Below are positions 16,358-25,748 of a DNA stretch of 49,118 nucleotides, piece after piece; position 1 is the first letter of the stretch; every line of letters starts with the position of its first letter. The position numbers were made by a program, and so were the translations under genes. The notes beneath the pieces are model-generated. The model was not told the DNA's origin. It saw only the letters and a program-made list of their open reading frames with translations, and made no database searches. The DNA is from Candidatus Gastranaerophilales bacterium (lineage in GTDB: Bacteria; Cyanobacteriota; Vampirovibrionia; Gastranaerophilales; Gastranaerophilaceae), in NCBI GenBank assembly GCA_944324365.1, contig CALUWA010000011.1:1-49118 (forward strand), in the 5' to 3' direction.

Positions 16358-17249
16358 TTGAGCTGCTAATATCTTCTTTTATCTGCCTTTTTAATTCGTC
16401 AACGGAGTTAAATTTCTTTTCTTTTCTGAGCATTTTTAAAAATTCGACATTAATTTTCTGTCCGTAAATATCTTTGTCAAAGCCGATTATGTGGGTTTCC
16501 AGGGAGCATTGGTGAGTATTGGAAACCGTCGGTCTTACTCCGAAATTTGTAACACCTTTGTATTGTTCAGTGTTAACTGTCACTCTTGTTGAATAAGCTC
16601 CGAACGGCAGCTCTATTAATTCTTGCGGATAGAGAATATTTGCGGTTCTAAAACCTATTGTTCTCCCGATTTGTTTGCCGGTTATGACTTTGCCTTCAAT
16701 TGAAAATTTGTACCCAAGCATTTTGTTGGCTTGTTCTATGTCGCCTTGTGATAAAAAGTTTCTTATGGCTGTGCTGCTTATTGTTTGGCCGTTTGTTTTT
16801 GTTTCGTCAACCATGAAATAGATATAATTATATTCTTTTGACTTTTTTGCAAGGTATTCTGTGTTTCCGGATCTTCCGGCGCCGAAATTGTGGTTAAATC
16901 CGGTTGATATGGATATCGGAGCGAAATTTTTTATTAAAATATTTTCAAGATATTCCTGAGCTGTAAGTTTGGCGATTTTTGCAAAATCCAGTTCGTAAAG
17001 AAAATCAACACCAAGGTCTGCGAACTTTTCCCGGCGGGTTTCCCTTGTTAGAATGTATTTGGGTGCAGTATTGTAAAAATAACAGCAAGGATGGTCTTTA
17101 AATGTAATTACTGCGGATTTGCCACCCTGTTTGTGCGCATAGTCAACTGCAGATTTTATGACTGCCCTGTGTCCTAAATGTACTCCGTCGAAATAACCGA
17201 GAGCAAGAGATAAATTTTTATTTATATTGGGTTCAGAAAATATTTCCAT
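16353..17249 (-). CDS. ribF: Bifunctional riboflavin kinase/FAD synthetase
   Basis: Makes FMN from riboflavin and FAD from FMN. 298 residues. The N-terminal adenylyltransferase domain has LALGYFDGVHLGH (HxGH-like nucleotide site) and the downstream GFNHNFGAGRSG segment. The C-terminal kinase domain (from about residue 180) has the GKVITGKQIGRTIGFRTANI region and NFGVRPTV. The ATG at 17249 has only a weak upstream purine run. The stop codon (16353-16355) and the last bases fall in the 'gaagaatctcattaaa' end of a dispersed repeat, so the repeat inserted at, or reset, the extreme 3' end. The product length is normal. Confidence 0.93.
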   Translation of the reverse strand: MEIFSEPNINKNLSLALGYFDGVHLGHRAVIKSAVDYAHKQGGKSAVITFKDHPCCYFYNTAPKYILTRETRREKFADLGVDFLYELDFAKIAKLTAQEYLENILIKNFAPISISTGFNHNFGAGRSGNTEYLAKKSKEYNYIYFMVDETKTNGQTISSTAIRNFLSQGDIEQANKMLGYKFSIEGKVITGKQIGRTIGFRTANILYPQELIELPFGAYSTRVTVNTEQYKGVTNFGVRPTVSNTHQCSLETHIIGFDKDIYGQKINVEFLKMLRKEKKFNSVDELKRQIKEDISSSI

Positions 17250-17327
17250 ATCTTAATTATATTTCAAAAATTTCCCGGAACAATTCTTGTCTATTTGTGT
17301 TACAATAAGTCCCAAAAGGAGTATGTT

Positions 17328-17762
17328 ATGAAAATTGCGGTCGGTTCTGACCATGGCGGGTTTGAATATAAAGAAAAAATTCTTAAATTTCTGAAAGATA
17401 ACGGATATGATGCAGAGGATTTTGGTGCTTATTCAAAAGATTCTTGTGATTATCCGGATGTTGCCAAAAAAGTTGCACAGAGTATTCAGAATAAGGAATG
17501 CGAGCGCGGAATTTTAATATGCGGAACCGGTATAGGAATGTCCATTGCAGCTAATAAGTTTAAAGGTATCAGAGCCGCTCTTTGCGGGGATACATTTTCG
17601 GCGCATGCAACAAGAGAGCATAATGATTCAAATATTTTGTGTTTGGGTGAACGTGTAATTGGTGATATGCTGGCTTTGGATATTGTTGATGTTTGGCTGA
17701 AAACAGATTTCTCGGGTGACAGCCGCCATCAAAGACGTATTGATAAGCTGGAAGATGTTTAG
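17328..17762 (+). CDS. rpiB: Ribose-5-phosphate isomerase B
   Basis: Interconverts ribose-5-phosphate and ribulose-5-phosphate. 144 residues, the family's usual length. Seen: GSDHGGFEYKE at the N-terminus, DYPDVAKKVA, the CGTGIGMSIAANK phosphate/anion loop and ATREHNDSNILCLGERV. ATG 17328 is preceded by AAAGGAG at good spacing. The 3' end overlaps comEC by 8 bp. Confidence 0.94.
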   Translation: MKIAVGSDHGGFEYKEKILKFLKDNGYDAEDFGAYSKDSCDYPDVAKKVAQSIQNKECERGILICGTGIGMSIAANKFKGIRAALCGDTFSAHATREHNDSNILCLGERVIGDMLALDIVDVWLKTDFSGDSRHQRRIDKLEDV

Positions 17763-20148
17763 AAATTCTATAACAGAACTTTTGCAGAGTAAAAATGTAA
17801 TAATGTTTTTGACAGCCATATTTTTTATGGCCGGTATTTTGGCATTTTTTAATAACTGTATAGTTATTCTTGCCATACTTGTAACATTTTTGCTTGTGAC
17901 TTCCATTTTCGGCCGGTTTATTTCGTATAAGTATGTTTTGTTATGGGGATTTGTTTTTTATTTCGGATTTTTCTACACTGCCGGAAGAATAAAAAATTCT
18001 GATGACCTTTTTCACTACGCGCCTGCAGATGCGGTTTTAACCGGCAGGATTGTATCTGTCCCGAATAGCAATACAAAAGATAAAATGAAATTTTTCTTTG
18101 AGGTGTCCGGTATAAACGGGAATGAGGTTAAGGGCAAAACGCTTGTTCAATTGCAGGATGAAAATGGAGATTTTTCAAATTTAAACATCGGAAATGTATA
18201 TCAAATTGAGGGGAAACTTAGAGTTCCGTTTAAGGCATCAAATCCGTCCCAGTTTGATTACGGGAAATATTTGAGAAATTTTGATGTGTATTCCGTTTTT
18301 TATGCACAAAATCAGGATTGCATACAGATTGAGAATAAATTAACTTTAAAATGGAGTTTTCTCCGGAATTTGAATAATTTGAGAAATCGGATTATCCAAA
18401 CTCATGCAAAATATTTAAAGAGCCCGAATATTGAAATATTAGGCGGAATAATCTTTGGTGATGATGCTGTTGCTCCGCCTGATTATATAAAAGATAATTT
18501 TAAAAATTCCGGTTTGCTGCATATATTGGCAGCTTCCGGCATGAACGTGGCTTTTATATACGGCTTTTGGTATTTTATTTTGCGCCGTCTTAGAGTTCCG
18601 TACAAAATTACTGTTATAACCGGCATGGGGGTTGTAATTTTATACACGCTGATGACGGGTTTGGGTGCCTCTGTTATAAGGGCGGCATTAATGCTTTTGT
18701 TTGTTCTTGCCGGCAAGCTTATTGACCGTGATGCACATAGTGTTTCGCTTTTGGCATTTGTTGCTTCCGTAATGCTTGTTTATAATCCGGCATTTATTAA
18801 TGATGTCGGATTTCAACTGTCTTTTATTGTGACGTTCGGGCTTTTAACGAGTGCAAATGCGGTTATGGAACGTATGCATAATTGGAAGGTTCCCGACTGG
18901 CTGTGTGCCGAACTTTTAATCCCGGTTGTTGCTCAGATTTGGGTTGCTCCTATCCAGATGTTTTATTTTAACAGTTTTAGCACATATTCGATTTTGGCAA
19001 ATATTTCAATAATGCCATTTTTGAGTGTTATAAGTTTTGTTGGATTTGTGAGTTCTGTTTTTGCCGTATTTAAACCTGCTGCGGATTTTGTCTGTATGGT
19101 ATCTGATTTCGTTTTGAAGTATTTTCTTGATATTTTGGTGTGGATTTCAAAGTTCTTTTCAAATCTTCCGCATGCGCTGCTTGATACTACTCATCCATCG
19201 GTTTTTCAAATAGGGCTTTTTTATGCTGTTGTTTTGATGGTTACGTTTATGTTTAAGGTAGGAATCACAAAACGGAAAGTTCTTATAACCGGAGTGATTG
19301 CTTTAATTTTATGTTTGTCAGTTATTCCGGTAAGAAATAATAATTTGGAAATTTTGGCGTTTGATGTCGGCAACGCGGATGCTTTCCTGATAAAAACTCC
19401 AAAAAATAAGTATTTTATAATTGATACAGGTAAAGCTCCGTATAATAACGGTTCAAGTCAGGCCAAGGTTATTATACTTAAATATCTTAAAGACAGAGGT
19501 ATAAAAAATATTGAAGGGCTTATAATTACCCACTTTGATAATGATCACTCCGGCGGGGCTCCTGATTTAATCGAGCAGCTTAATATAAAAAATGTTTATG
19601 TAAATTCTCTTGAAAATAAATCTTACACTTCAAATAAAATATATACCGTGCTTCGGGATAAGGGTTTAAGTGCGGTTTTGGCGGTAAATAATGATTTGAT
19701 ATATAAAGAAGGAAATTTGGAAATTAAGACGTACAGGGCTTTTGCAAAATCCGATAATGAAAATTCGATAATAACTCTTTTAAAATGCGGAAATTTTGAG
19801 GCTCTTTTTATGGGGGATGCAGGTGTTGAAGCGTATAAGTCCGTAAAACACTATTTAAATACGGATTCTTTGGAAATATTAAAAGTCGGACATCATGGCG
19901 GCAGGGATGTTGTATCTTCGGATATGCTTAATGAACTTTATCCGCAGGTGTCATTGATTTCAACCGGTCAGAATAAATTCGGACATCCTTATAAGTCTAC
20001 ACTTGATATTTTGCGGGATACGGATGTGTATCGTACTGATAAAAATAACTCGGTGAAGTTTTCATTGAAGGGTGAAAGTTTTGATGTTTATACTTTTGAT
20101 ATTTCAAATAAAAAGTTTAAACTTAATAAAACTTATGCAGTTAAATAA
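17755..20148 (+). CDS. comEC: ComEC/Rec2 DNA-uptake channel with metallo-beta-lactamase domain
   Basis: Inner-membrane channel that passes single-stranded DNA into the cytoplasm during natural transformation. 797 residues: N-terminal membrane segments and a small soluble domain (about 1-200), the competence membrane domain with LLHILAASGMNVAFIYG (about 255-480), and a C-terminal metallo-beta-lactamase domain with DVGNADAFLI, THFDNDHSGG and VGHHGGRD, whose metal ligands are intact. The ATG at 17755 overlaps rpiB and is chosen over the earlier in-frame GTG at 17716, deep inside rpiB. The prepilins at the left of the window are compatible with a DNA-uptake pilus, but that link is inference. Confidence 0.92.
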   Translation: MFRNSITELLQSKNVIMFLTAIFFMAGILAFFNNCIVILAILVTFLLVTSIFGRFISYKYVLLWGFVFYFGFFYTAGRIKNSDDLFHYAPADAVLTGRIVSVPNSNTKDKMKFFFEVSGINGNEVKGKTLVQLQDENGDFSNLNIGNVYQIEGKLRVPFKASNPSQFDYGKYLRNFDVYSVFYAQNQDCIQIENKLTLKWSFLRNLNNLRNRIIQTHAKYLKSPNIEILGGIIFGDDAVAPPDYIKDNFKNSGLLHILAASGMNVAFIYGFWYFILRRLRVPYKITVITGMGVVILYTLMTGLGASVIRAALMLLFVLAGKLIDRDAHSVSLLAFVASVMLVYNPAFINDVGFQLSFIVTFGLLTSANAVMERMHNWKVPDWLCAELLIPVVAQIWVAPIQMFYFNSFSTYSILANISIMPFLSVISFVGFVSSVFAVFKPAADFVCMVSDFVLKYFLDILVWISKFFSNLPHALLDTTHPSVFQIGLFYAVVLMVTFMFKVGITKRKVLITGVIALILCLSVIPVRNNNLEILAFDVGNADAFLIKTPKNKYFIIDTGKAPYNNGSSQAKVIILKYLKDRGIKNIEGLIITHFDNDHSGGAPDLIEQLNIKNVYVNSLENKSYTSNKIYTVLRDKGLSAVLAVNNDLIYKEGNLEIKTYRAFAKSDNENSIITLLKCGNFEALFMGDAGVEAYKSVKHYLNTDSLEILKVGHHGGRDVVSSDMLNELYPQVSLISTGQNKFGHPYKSTLDILRDTDVYRTDKNNSVKFSLKGESFDVYTFDISNKKFKLNKTYAVK

Positions 20149-20153
20149 AATGG

Positions 20154-21905
20154 CTAGCTTGGCTGATAACCGAGTTTAACGGCTTTTGCAAACGCTTTTT
20201 CCGCTTCTTTGCTTTTGCCGAGATTGCTGAGCGCAAGGCTCTTGTAGTAATATGCACCGCCGCAGTTTCTGTCGATGAGCAGGGCTTTGTTTGCATATAA
20301 GAGTGCGTTGATGTTTGCCTGAGTGTTAAGCGAAACGCAGGCAATGCCAAGGTAATTGTATATATCTGTCGGATCAAGTTCGATTGCTTTTGAATAACCG
20401 TCAAGTGCTTCTTCAAATTTACCGCTTTCCTGAAGCGCCCAGGCTTTTCTGTAATGTGCATAGGCATAATCTTTGTTTATAAGAAGGGCCTTGTTTGCAT
20501 AAAGCATTGACTGTTTTGTATCGCCTGTTTTGGAGTAAATATATGAAATATTAACATAGGCATCTATGTATTTATCGTTTCTTGCTATACATTCTTTGTA
20601 TAATTTGATGGCTTCCGGATATCTTTTCATTTCCTGGAGCGCCCAGGCTTTTCTGAAATATGAATATGCATCGTCTTTATCCAAAATAATTGCACGGTTT
20701 GCGTATTCTATTGATTTTTCGTAATCCTTTAGGATTGAATAGCAGTATGAGATCCATTGATAACAGTCAATATCCGTTTCATCAAAATCAAGAGAATTTT
20801 TATAGTTTTCGATAGCTTCTTCATATTTTTTTTCGTCCGTTAGTATTCGGGCTTTTCTGTAATATATATAAGAAGATTGGTCATATTTGAGGGCTTTTTC
20901 TATGTAATCATAAGCCGTTTCATTTTCTCCGAGCTGTGAATAGCAATAAGATAAGCTGGCATAGGTGGAGGCATCTTTTTTGTCATATGTCAAAAGTTTT
21001 TTGTATACGTCTATTGCTTTTTCAAAATCTTCAACCCGTTCAAGGAACGCTGCAATAATCTGGTATAAAGATTCGTTTTCTCCGGTCGTGCGCAGTGCAA
21101 AGTTATAACAGCGCAGAGCTTTGTTAGGCTGGTTTGCGGCTTCGTATAATTTTGCTAGTTTTACTATAATCCATCTTTTATTTTCCGTGTTTCTGTATAA
21201 GTGTTTGAGGATATTCTTCGCTTCTTCGTATTTTCCCTCATATACAAGACAATCGGATTTCTTTTCTAATAAATCTTCTGTTGTTGCGATATCAAGGCAT
21301 TTGTCTACAAAATAATTTGTGTTTTCAATGTCCTGCATTTCGCTGTAGCATTTTGCAAGGTTAATATAGAGGTTATAGGTATCTTTGTAGCCGAGTTCAA
21401 GAGCTTTTTGGTAATAGTGTTCTGCTGTTTGGTAATCCTCTTTTACAACTTCATATACAAATCCTATGTTATAAATGTATGCGGCTGAATTGTCGTTATG
21501 TTCTTCCAATTCTTTTGAAAGTTCCATGGCATATTCTTCTTCTCCGCAGTATTGATAAAGAATTATCATAAACATCAGGTTTAAAAAATTGTTTTGATGA
21601 AGCTCCTCTGCGCATTTACAGTATTTAAGTGCTTCTTTCTTCCTGCCTTCTTTTGCATATGCAAATGCTGCTCTGATATATCCGTAAGCGTAATTTTTAT
21701 CTTTTTTTATTGCTTCTTTTGCGTATTTTATGGCTTTTTTATTATCACGCATAAATACGTATGCTTTAGAAAGATATGCATATTTTTCTGCCGTCATTTT
21801 TTTTGATTTCAAATCATTTTCCAGCATTGCAGCGATATCTTTAGCATTTGCTTCCGATATAAATTCTTTTACATCTTCGTATTTTGTATAGAAATTATCA
21901 AACAC
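20154..21905 (-). CDS. Tetratricopeptide-repeat protein
   Basis: 583 residues built almost entirely of TPR units, roughly 14 by eye, such as YAYGYIRAAFAYAKEGRKKE and DAYSYFRKAWALQEMKRYPE. Three units share the almost identical 'YRKAWALQE/FRKAWALQE/YRKARILTDE' core, indicating recent internal duplication. There is no signal peptide or membrane segment, so a cytoplasmic protein-interaction scaffold is likely. It starts with GTG at 21905, preceded by GAGAGG. It stands alone, converging on comEC with a gap of only 5 bp. Partner unknown. Confidence 0.85.
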   Translation of the reverse strand: MFDNFYTKYEDVKEFISEANAKDIAAMLENDLKSKKMTAEKYAYLSKAYVFMRDNKKAIKYAKEAIKKDKNYAYGYIRAAFAYAKEGRKKEALKYCKCAEELHQNNFLNLMFMIILYQYCGEEEYAMELSKELEEHNDNSAAYIYNIGFVYEVVKEDYQTAEHYYQKALELGYKDTYNLYINLAKCYSEMQDIENTNYFVDKCLDIATTEDLLEKKSDCLVYEGKYEEAKNILKHLYRNTENKRWIIVKLAKLYEAANQPNKALRCYNFALRTTGENESLYQIIAAFLERVEDFEKAIDVYKKLLTYDKKDASTYASLSYCYSQLGENETAYDYIEKALKYDQSSYIYYRKARILTDEKKYEEAIENYKNSLDFDETDIDCYQWISYCYSILKDYEKSIEYANRAIILDKDDAYSYFRKAWALQEMKRYPEAIKLYKECIARNDKYIDAYVNISYIYSKTGDTKQSMLYANKALLINKDYAYAHYRKAWALQESGKFEEALDGYSKAIELDPTDIYNYLGIACVSLNTQANINALLYANKALLIDRNCGGAYYYKSLALSNLGKSKEAEKAFAKAVKLGYQPS

Positions 21906-21994
21906 AATAACCTCTCAGTTTTCTGTTTAATAATACGGCTCAAATTTTTCAAAACTTTATAGAAAACTTAAAAATATTTACAAAAATTGACAAT

Positions 21995-22023
21995 TTGAAA
22001 AAAGGTTTTTATCCATATATAAT
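21995..22023 (+). promoter_or_regulatory. Promoter of the amidase-murI pair
   Basis: TTGAAA (21995-22000), 17-nt spacer, TATAAT (22018-22023), with a second TATAAT at 22023-22028. The leader is only about 13 nt. Confidence 0.7.
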
Positions 22024-22042
22024 ATAATCTGGATATGCGAAT

Positions 22043-23884
22043 ATGAAGAGAATATTATTTATATTAACTTTATTTATTACATTTACGCTGAGTTTCGTAT
22101 CAGGTGCGTTTGCAGAAAATGAAGGTATTTTTAAGATTACATCCGCAAGCTATGATACGTCGAATTCTCTTATTGCGCTGACATCTTCTTATCTTGGCGA
22201 AATGCCGGAGATAGGTAAGATAAAAATAGTAAAACTTTCAAATCCGACACGTGCATATTTCGATTTGCCGGGTACGATATTGTCTATTCCGAGAAAGGAT
22301 TGGCGTTTTGCCTATGGCGATATAAAACAGATTAAAATTACGCAATTTTCTACAAATCCGGATGTAGTGCGTGTTGTAATTTATTATGATGATGATTTCG
22401 ATATTTCGTCAATGCAGTTTTTGAAAGTTCAGAATAACATTATTATAAAGTTGAAAAATGTTGTTGCGCAGAACCCGTTTATGCAAAATACTTATAGGGA
22501 TGATCATGCTTCATCTAGTGATTTTTATGAGTATATGACGGTTTCTGCGGCTGTTGACAAAAATGATCCGCTGTCCCAGATTAATGAGGCGTTCAATTCC
22601 CAGTCATTCTTAAAACAGGAGTTGAAGCTGAATACAAAGTTTTATGTTGACAGAATTTCAGCAAAGAACGGGGCTGTTTTAATAAGCGGTATGGGCTCAG
22701 TCGGGATTGAAAAGCCGATGATTTTGACAAACCCGACGAGAATAATTTTCGATTTACCAAACACTCTTGTAAACCAGAATTTGCGAAACAAAGAGTATAG
22801 CCTTGGCGGTTCGGATAAATTTAAAATAGGACAGTTTTCGGTTAATAAAGCAAGGGTAGTAATCACAACTCCTGATGTTACAAAGTATATTCCGATATAT
22901 TCAAAGGATAATCAGGGGCTTTTAATCGGGAATACCGAGAAAATAAGCTATGATATGATACCGTATAGCGACGGTATTATTAACGGATATTCAAATTACA
23001 AAATAGACGAGCAATCCAGTGCTATGACGCTGAATTTCAATACTGCCCTGATACATGGGTTTGACAGAACTAATACCCAAGTTATCGTGTATATGTATAA
23101 TATCTCTGATTTTGATAAAGAAAATTTCACAAAAACTTTTACGGGCACTCCTTTTGAAAAATCAGAAATAACAGTTCAGCCAAAGGGTTTGAAATTAACT
23201 ATTCCGATTGAATACGGAAGTTTGGTAACGGCATTTACCGGTGCGGACGGTAAATCTCTAAAAATCCAGGTTAAAGCACCGAAAGTTCAGGAAAAAGAGA
23301 CACCTGCCGTAACGGCTCCTGTTATAACAAAGCCTTCTGAGATTTCAGGTAAACATAAAGTTGTTGTTGACGCAGGCCATGGAGGGTCTGACGTCGGAGC
23401 TACACGAAACGGTGCTCACGAGAAATTTATTACTCTTGATGTTGCAAAACGTGTCGAAAAACTTTTGAAAGAACAAGGGTATGATGTCTTGATGACCAGA
23501 ACCGGTGATACTTATGTATCGCTGCAGGACAGGGTTCAGATGAGTGAAGATTATGAACCGGATATCTTCGTAAGTATCCATGTTAATTCAAGTACAAGCG
23601 ATTCTTCAAAGGGTGTGGAAACACATTACTACCATCAGGAAAGTATTCCTTTGGCGCAGGCTGTTCATGCTTCATTGGCAAGTTCGATAGACTCACCTAA
23701 CAGAGGCTTATTCAAATCTAAATTCTATGTAATAAATCATACAACGGATCCGGCTATTCTTGTTGAAATCGGATTTATTTCAAATACATCAGAAAGAGCC
23801 GCACTGCTTAGTGATTCCAGAAAGCAGGCTACGGCAAAGGCTATTGTGGAGGGTATTAACAATTATTTCAAGAATAGTAAATAA
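22043..23884 (+). CDS. N-acetylmuramoyl-L-alanine amidase with two AMIN-like domains
   Basis: Periplasmic zinc amidase that cuts the stem peptide from MurNAc, as AmiC does during cell separation. 613 residues: signal peptide (1-24, ends SGAFA), AMIN-like beta domains at about 30-130 and 195-290, a linker, and the Amidase_3 catalytic domain at about 435-610. Zinc and catalytic residues are visible: His in VVDAGHGGSD, Glu in NGAHEKF, His in SIHVNSS, and Glu in ILVEIGFISN. AMIN domains bind the cell wall or secretins, so septal targeting is plausible. Its last 41 bp are shared with the murI frame. Confidence 0.93.
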   Translation: MKRILFILTLFITFTLSFVSGAFAENEGIFKITSASYDTSNSLIALTSSYLGEMPEIGKIKIVKLSNPTRAYFDLPGTILSIPRKDWRFAYGDIKQIKITQFSTNPDVVRVVIYYDDDFDISSMQFLKVQNNIIIKLKNVVAQNPFMQNTYRDDHASSSDFYEYMTVSAAVDKNDPLSQINEAFNSQSFLKQELKLNTKFYVDRISAKNGAVLISGMGSVGIEKPMILTNPTRIIFDLPNTLVNQNLRNKEYSLGGSDKFKIGQFSVNKARVVITTPDVTKYIPIYSKDNQGLLIGNTEKISYDMIPYSDGIINGYSNYKIDEQSSAMTLNFNTALIHGFDRTNTQVIVYMYNISDFDKENFTKTFTGTPFEKSEITVQPKGLKLTIPIEYGSLVTAFTGADGKSLKIQVKAPKVQEKETPAVTAPVITKPSEISGKHKVVVDAGHGGSDVGATRNGAHEKFITLDVAKRVEKLLKEQGYDVLMTRTGDTYVSLQDRVQMSEDYEPDIFVSIHVNSSTSDSSKGVETHYYHQESIPLAQAVHASLASSIDSPNRGLFKSKFYVINHTTDPAILVEIGFISNTSERAALLSDSRKQATAKAIVEGINNYFKNSK

Positions 23885-24665
23885 AAATAACCCTGTGGGC
23901 TTTTTTGATTCCGGTGTCGGCGGTTTGACTGTGTTGAAAGAATTCAGAAAAATTCTTCCCGGGGAAGATTGCGTTTATTTTGGCGATACAAAGAATATGC
24001 CATACGGCGAAAAATCAAAAGAGCAATTAATAGAATATTCAAAAGCCGCATTTGAATTTTTTGAATCCAAAAATGTTAAAGCGGTGGTTATGGCTTGTAA
24101 CACAACTTCCGCTACCGTATATGATGTTTTGAAAGATGAATATTCATTCAAGCTTTATCCGATTATTCAATCTGTTACAAAAATATTAGCTGAACTTCCT
24201 GTGTCCTCTTTGGGAGTATTTGCAACTCAGGCTACGGTTAATTCTCACGCATATTTGCATGGTATTGAACATATTTCTTCGCACAAAAAAGTTTTCGAAA
24301 TTTCTTGTCCGGACTGGGTTAGAATTGTGGAAAGCCATGATGAAAATAGTCCTGAGTCTTTAAATAAAATTAAAGAAAAGTTATCAGTAATGCTCAAATT
24401 TAAGCCTGATAAAATAGTTCTCGGCTGTACTCATTATCCGTTTTTGCTGGATCAGCTTTCAAAATTTGCTGACAGAGAACTTTTTATAAATCCGGCAGAA
24501 TTTTTTGTGGAATTTATACAGGAAGATTTGAGAAATGCCGGTATGCTTAATGATACAGATGCAGTTGGACAAGAAATTTTTTATACCAGTGCATCTGCAG
24601 AACACTTTAGAAAAGCCGGAGAAATTTTCTACAACCTTTCAAACGCACGAATAGAGTCTGTTTAG
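23844..24665 (+). CDS. murI: Glutamate racemase
   Basis: Supplies D-glutamate for peptidoglycan. Catalytic cysteines are visible in ACNTTSAT and GCTHYPFL, with GFFDSGVGGLTVLKEF at the N-terminus and YFGDTKNMPYGEKS following. The start is unclear: no ATG is available near the conserved N-terminus. TTG 23844 gives 273 residues; ATT 23862, 8 nt after GGAGGG (23848-23853), gives 267, nearer the family's usual length; GTG 23898 would cut too close to the FFDSG motif. In every case except GTG 23898 the start lies inside the amidase gene, so translation is probably coupled. Cell-wall hydrolysis and precursor supply are joined in one transcript. Confidence 0.9.
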   Translation: MWRVLTIISRIVNKNNPVGFFDSGVGGLTVLKEFRKILPGEDCVYFGDTKNMPYGEKSKEQLIEYSKAAFEFFESKNVKAVVMACNTTSATVYDVLKDEYSFKLYPIIQSVTKILAELPVSSLGVFATQATVNSHAYLHGIEHISSHKKVFEISCPDWVRIVESHDENSPESLNKIKEKLSVMLKFKPDKIVLGCTHYPFLLDQLSKFADRELFINPAEFFVEFIQEDLRNAGMLNDTDAVGQEIFYTSASAEHFRKAGEIFYNLSNARIESV

Positions 24666-24764
24666 AGTTTTTTTAAAAATTTTGTAAACTTTTTTAAATC
24701 AGGTAGCAAAATTTTTTTTCCTTTGTTTTAGAATAATTGTAGAAGACAAATTATTTGGTGAAAC

Positions 24765-25748
24765 ATGAATATTAAACCTTTGAATTACAACTTTACCCAC
24801 AAACACCGATATAAGTCGGATTGTGAATATGCAAATCCGGCAAATCAGAGAAAGAGTGCGGATTTGTGCGGTGAAAAAAGAGATAATATAACGTTTAGCG
24901 GTAGTCAGGACAAGAGTGTGGCTGCCGCTAATTCGTTTATGGGAAAAACCTTAAAAAGCGGAGTTTTTAATTGGCTGACTAAATTTTCAGGCGGTCATAA
25001 TATTGCAAGTTCTGCTTTAATTGCACTGTTTCTGGCAGGGCTTTTAAGACCGGCAGCTACAGTTGCTCTTCCTGGTAAAAAAGATAAAGACGACAAAATC
25101 TATGCAGCCGGTCACTCTATGGCGTCTGCTATTGTAGGTTTTGTATTCTCAACTATCATTACCAGCCCTCTTGATTCCGGCAGTAAGTTTATAATTGAAG
25201 ATGCCAGAAAAATGAGTAAGGCTGATTTTGCTAAACTTTCAGAAGCGGAAATTCGTAAGATATTGGAAGAAGAACACGGAATGAGTGCAGAAGATATCCA
25301 AAAATGCCTGGATGAGAAAAAAGCAGAATCCGTAATTGCAAGAACATTTGATAAAGGTCTTACAATAATAACTGAAAAAACAGATAAAATTAATGAACTC
25401 AGACGTCAATTGAAATCTACTAATGATGCTGCCGCTAAGAAGGCGCTTGGCGACCAAATAAGAAGTTTGGATAAACATATTAAGGCAATTGATACAACGA
25501 TGCATAACGTGGCTGAGTGGGCAATTGCAGTTCCTAGAGCAGCTCTTACTATCGCATTGATTCCGCTGATTTTAAAATATGTATTCCATCTTGAAAAGAA
25601 AAAGCCTGCTGCTCCAAACCCTCAGCAGGAAAATAACCAGACAAAACAAGATGTGCCGGAACAGTCAAAAACGGATACTAATAATAATTTAACACTTTCC
25701 GGATTTATGACAAAATCTATGAAAGATTTTTCGGGAGGTCAAAAGTAA
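24765..25748 (+). CDS. Membrane protein of unknown function, pair member 1
   Basis: 327 residues. A short polar N-terminus with NITFSGSQDK, two membrane segments (about residues 76-100 and 113-137), a charged helical region of about 100 residues with many Lys/Glu (possible coiled coil around 185-240), a third membrane segment (about 250-275) and a Gln/Asn/Pro/Lys-rich tail. The same order is found in the next gene. The stop overlaps the start of that gene by one base (taatg). No family is recognised. Confidence 0.7.
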   Translation: MNIKPLNYNFTHKHRYKSDCEYANPANQRKSADLCGEKRDNITFSGSQDKSVAAANSFMGKTLKSGVFNWLTKFSGGHNIASSALIALFLAGLLRPAATVALPGKKDKDDKIYAAGHSMASAIVGFVFSTIITSPLDSGSKFIIEDARKMSKADFAKLSEAEIRKILEEEHGMSAEDIQKCLDEKKAESVIARTFDKGLTIITEKTDKINELRRQLKSTNDAAAKKALGDQIRSLDKHIKAIDTTMHNVAEWAIAVPRAALTIALIPLILKYVFHLEKKKPAAPNPQQENNQTKQDVPEQSKTDTNNNLTLSGFMTKSMKDFSGGQK

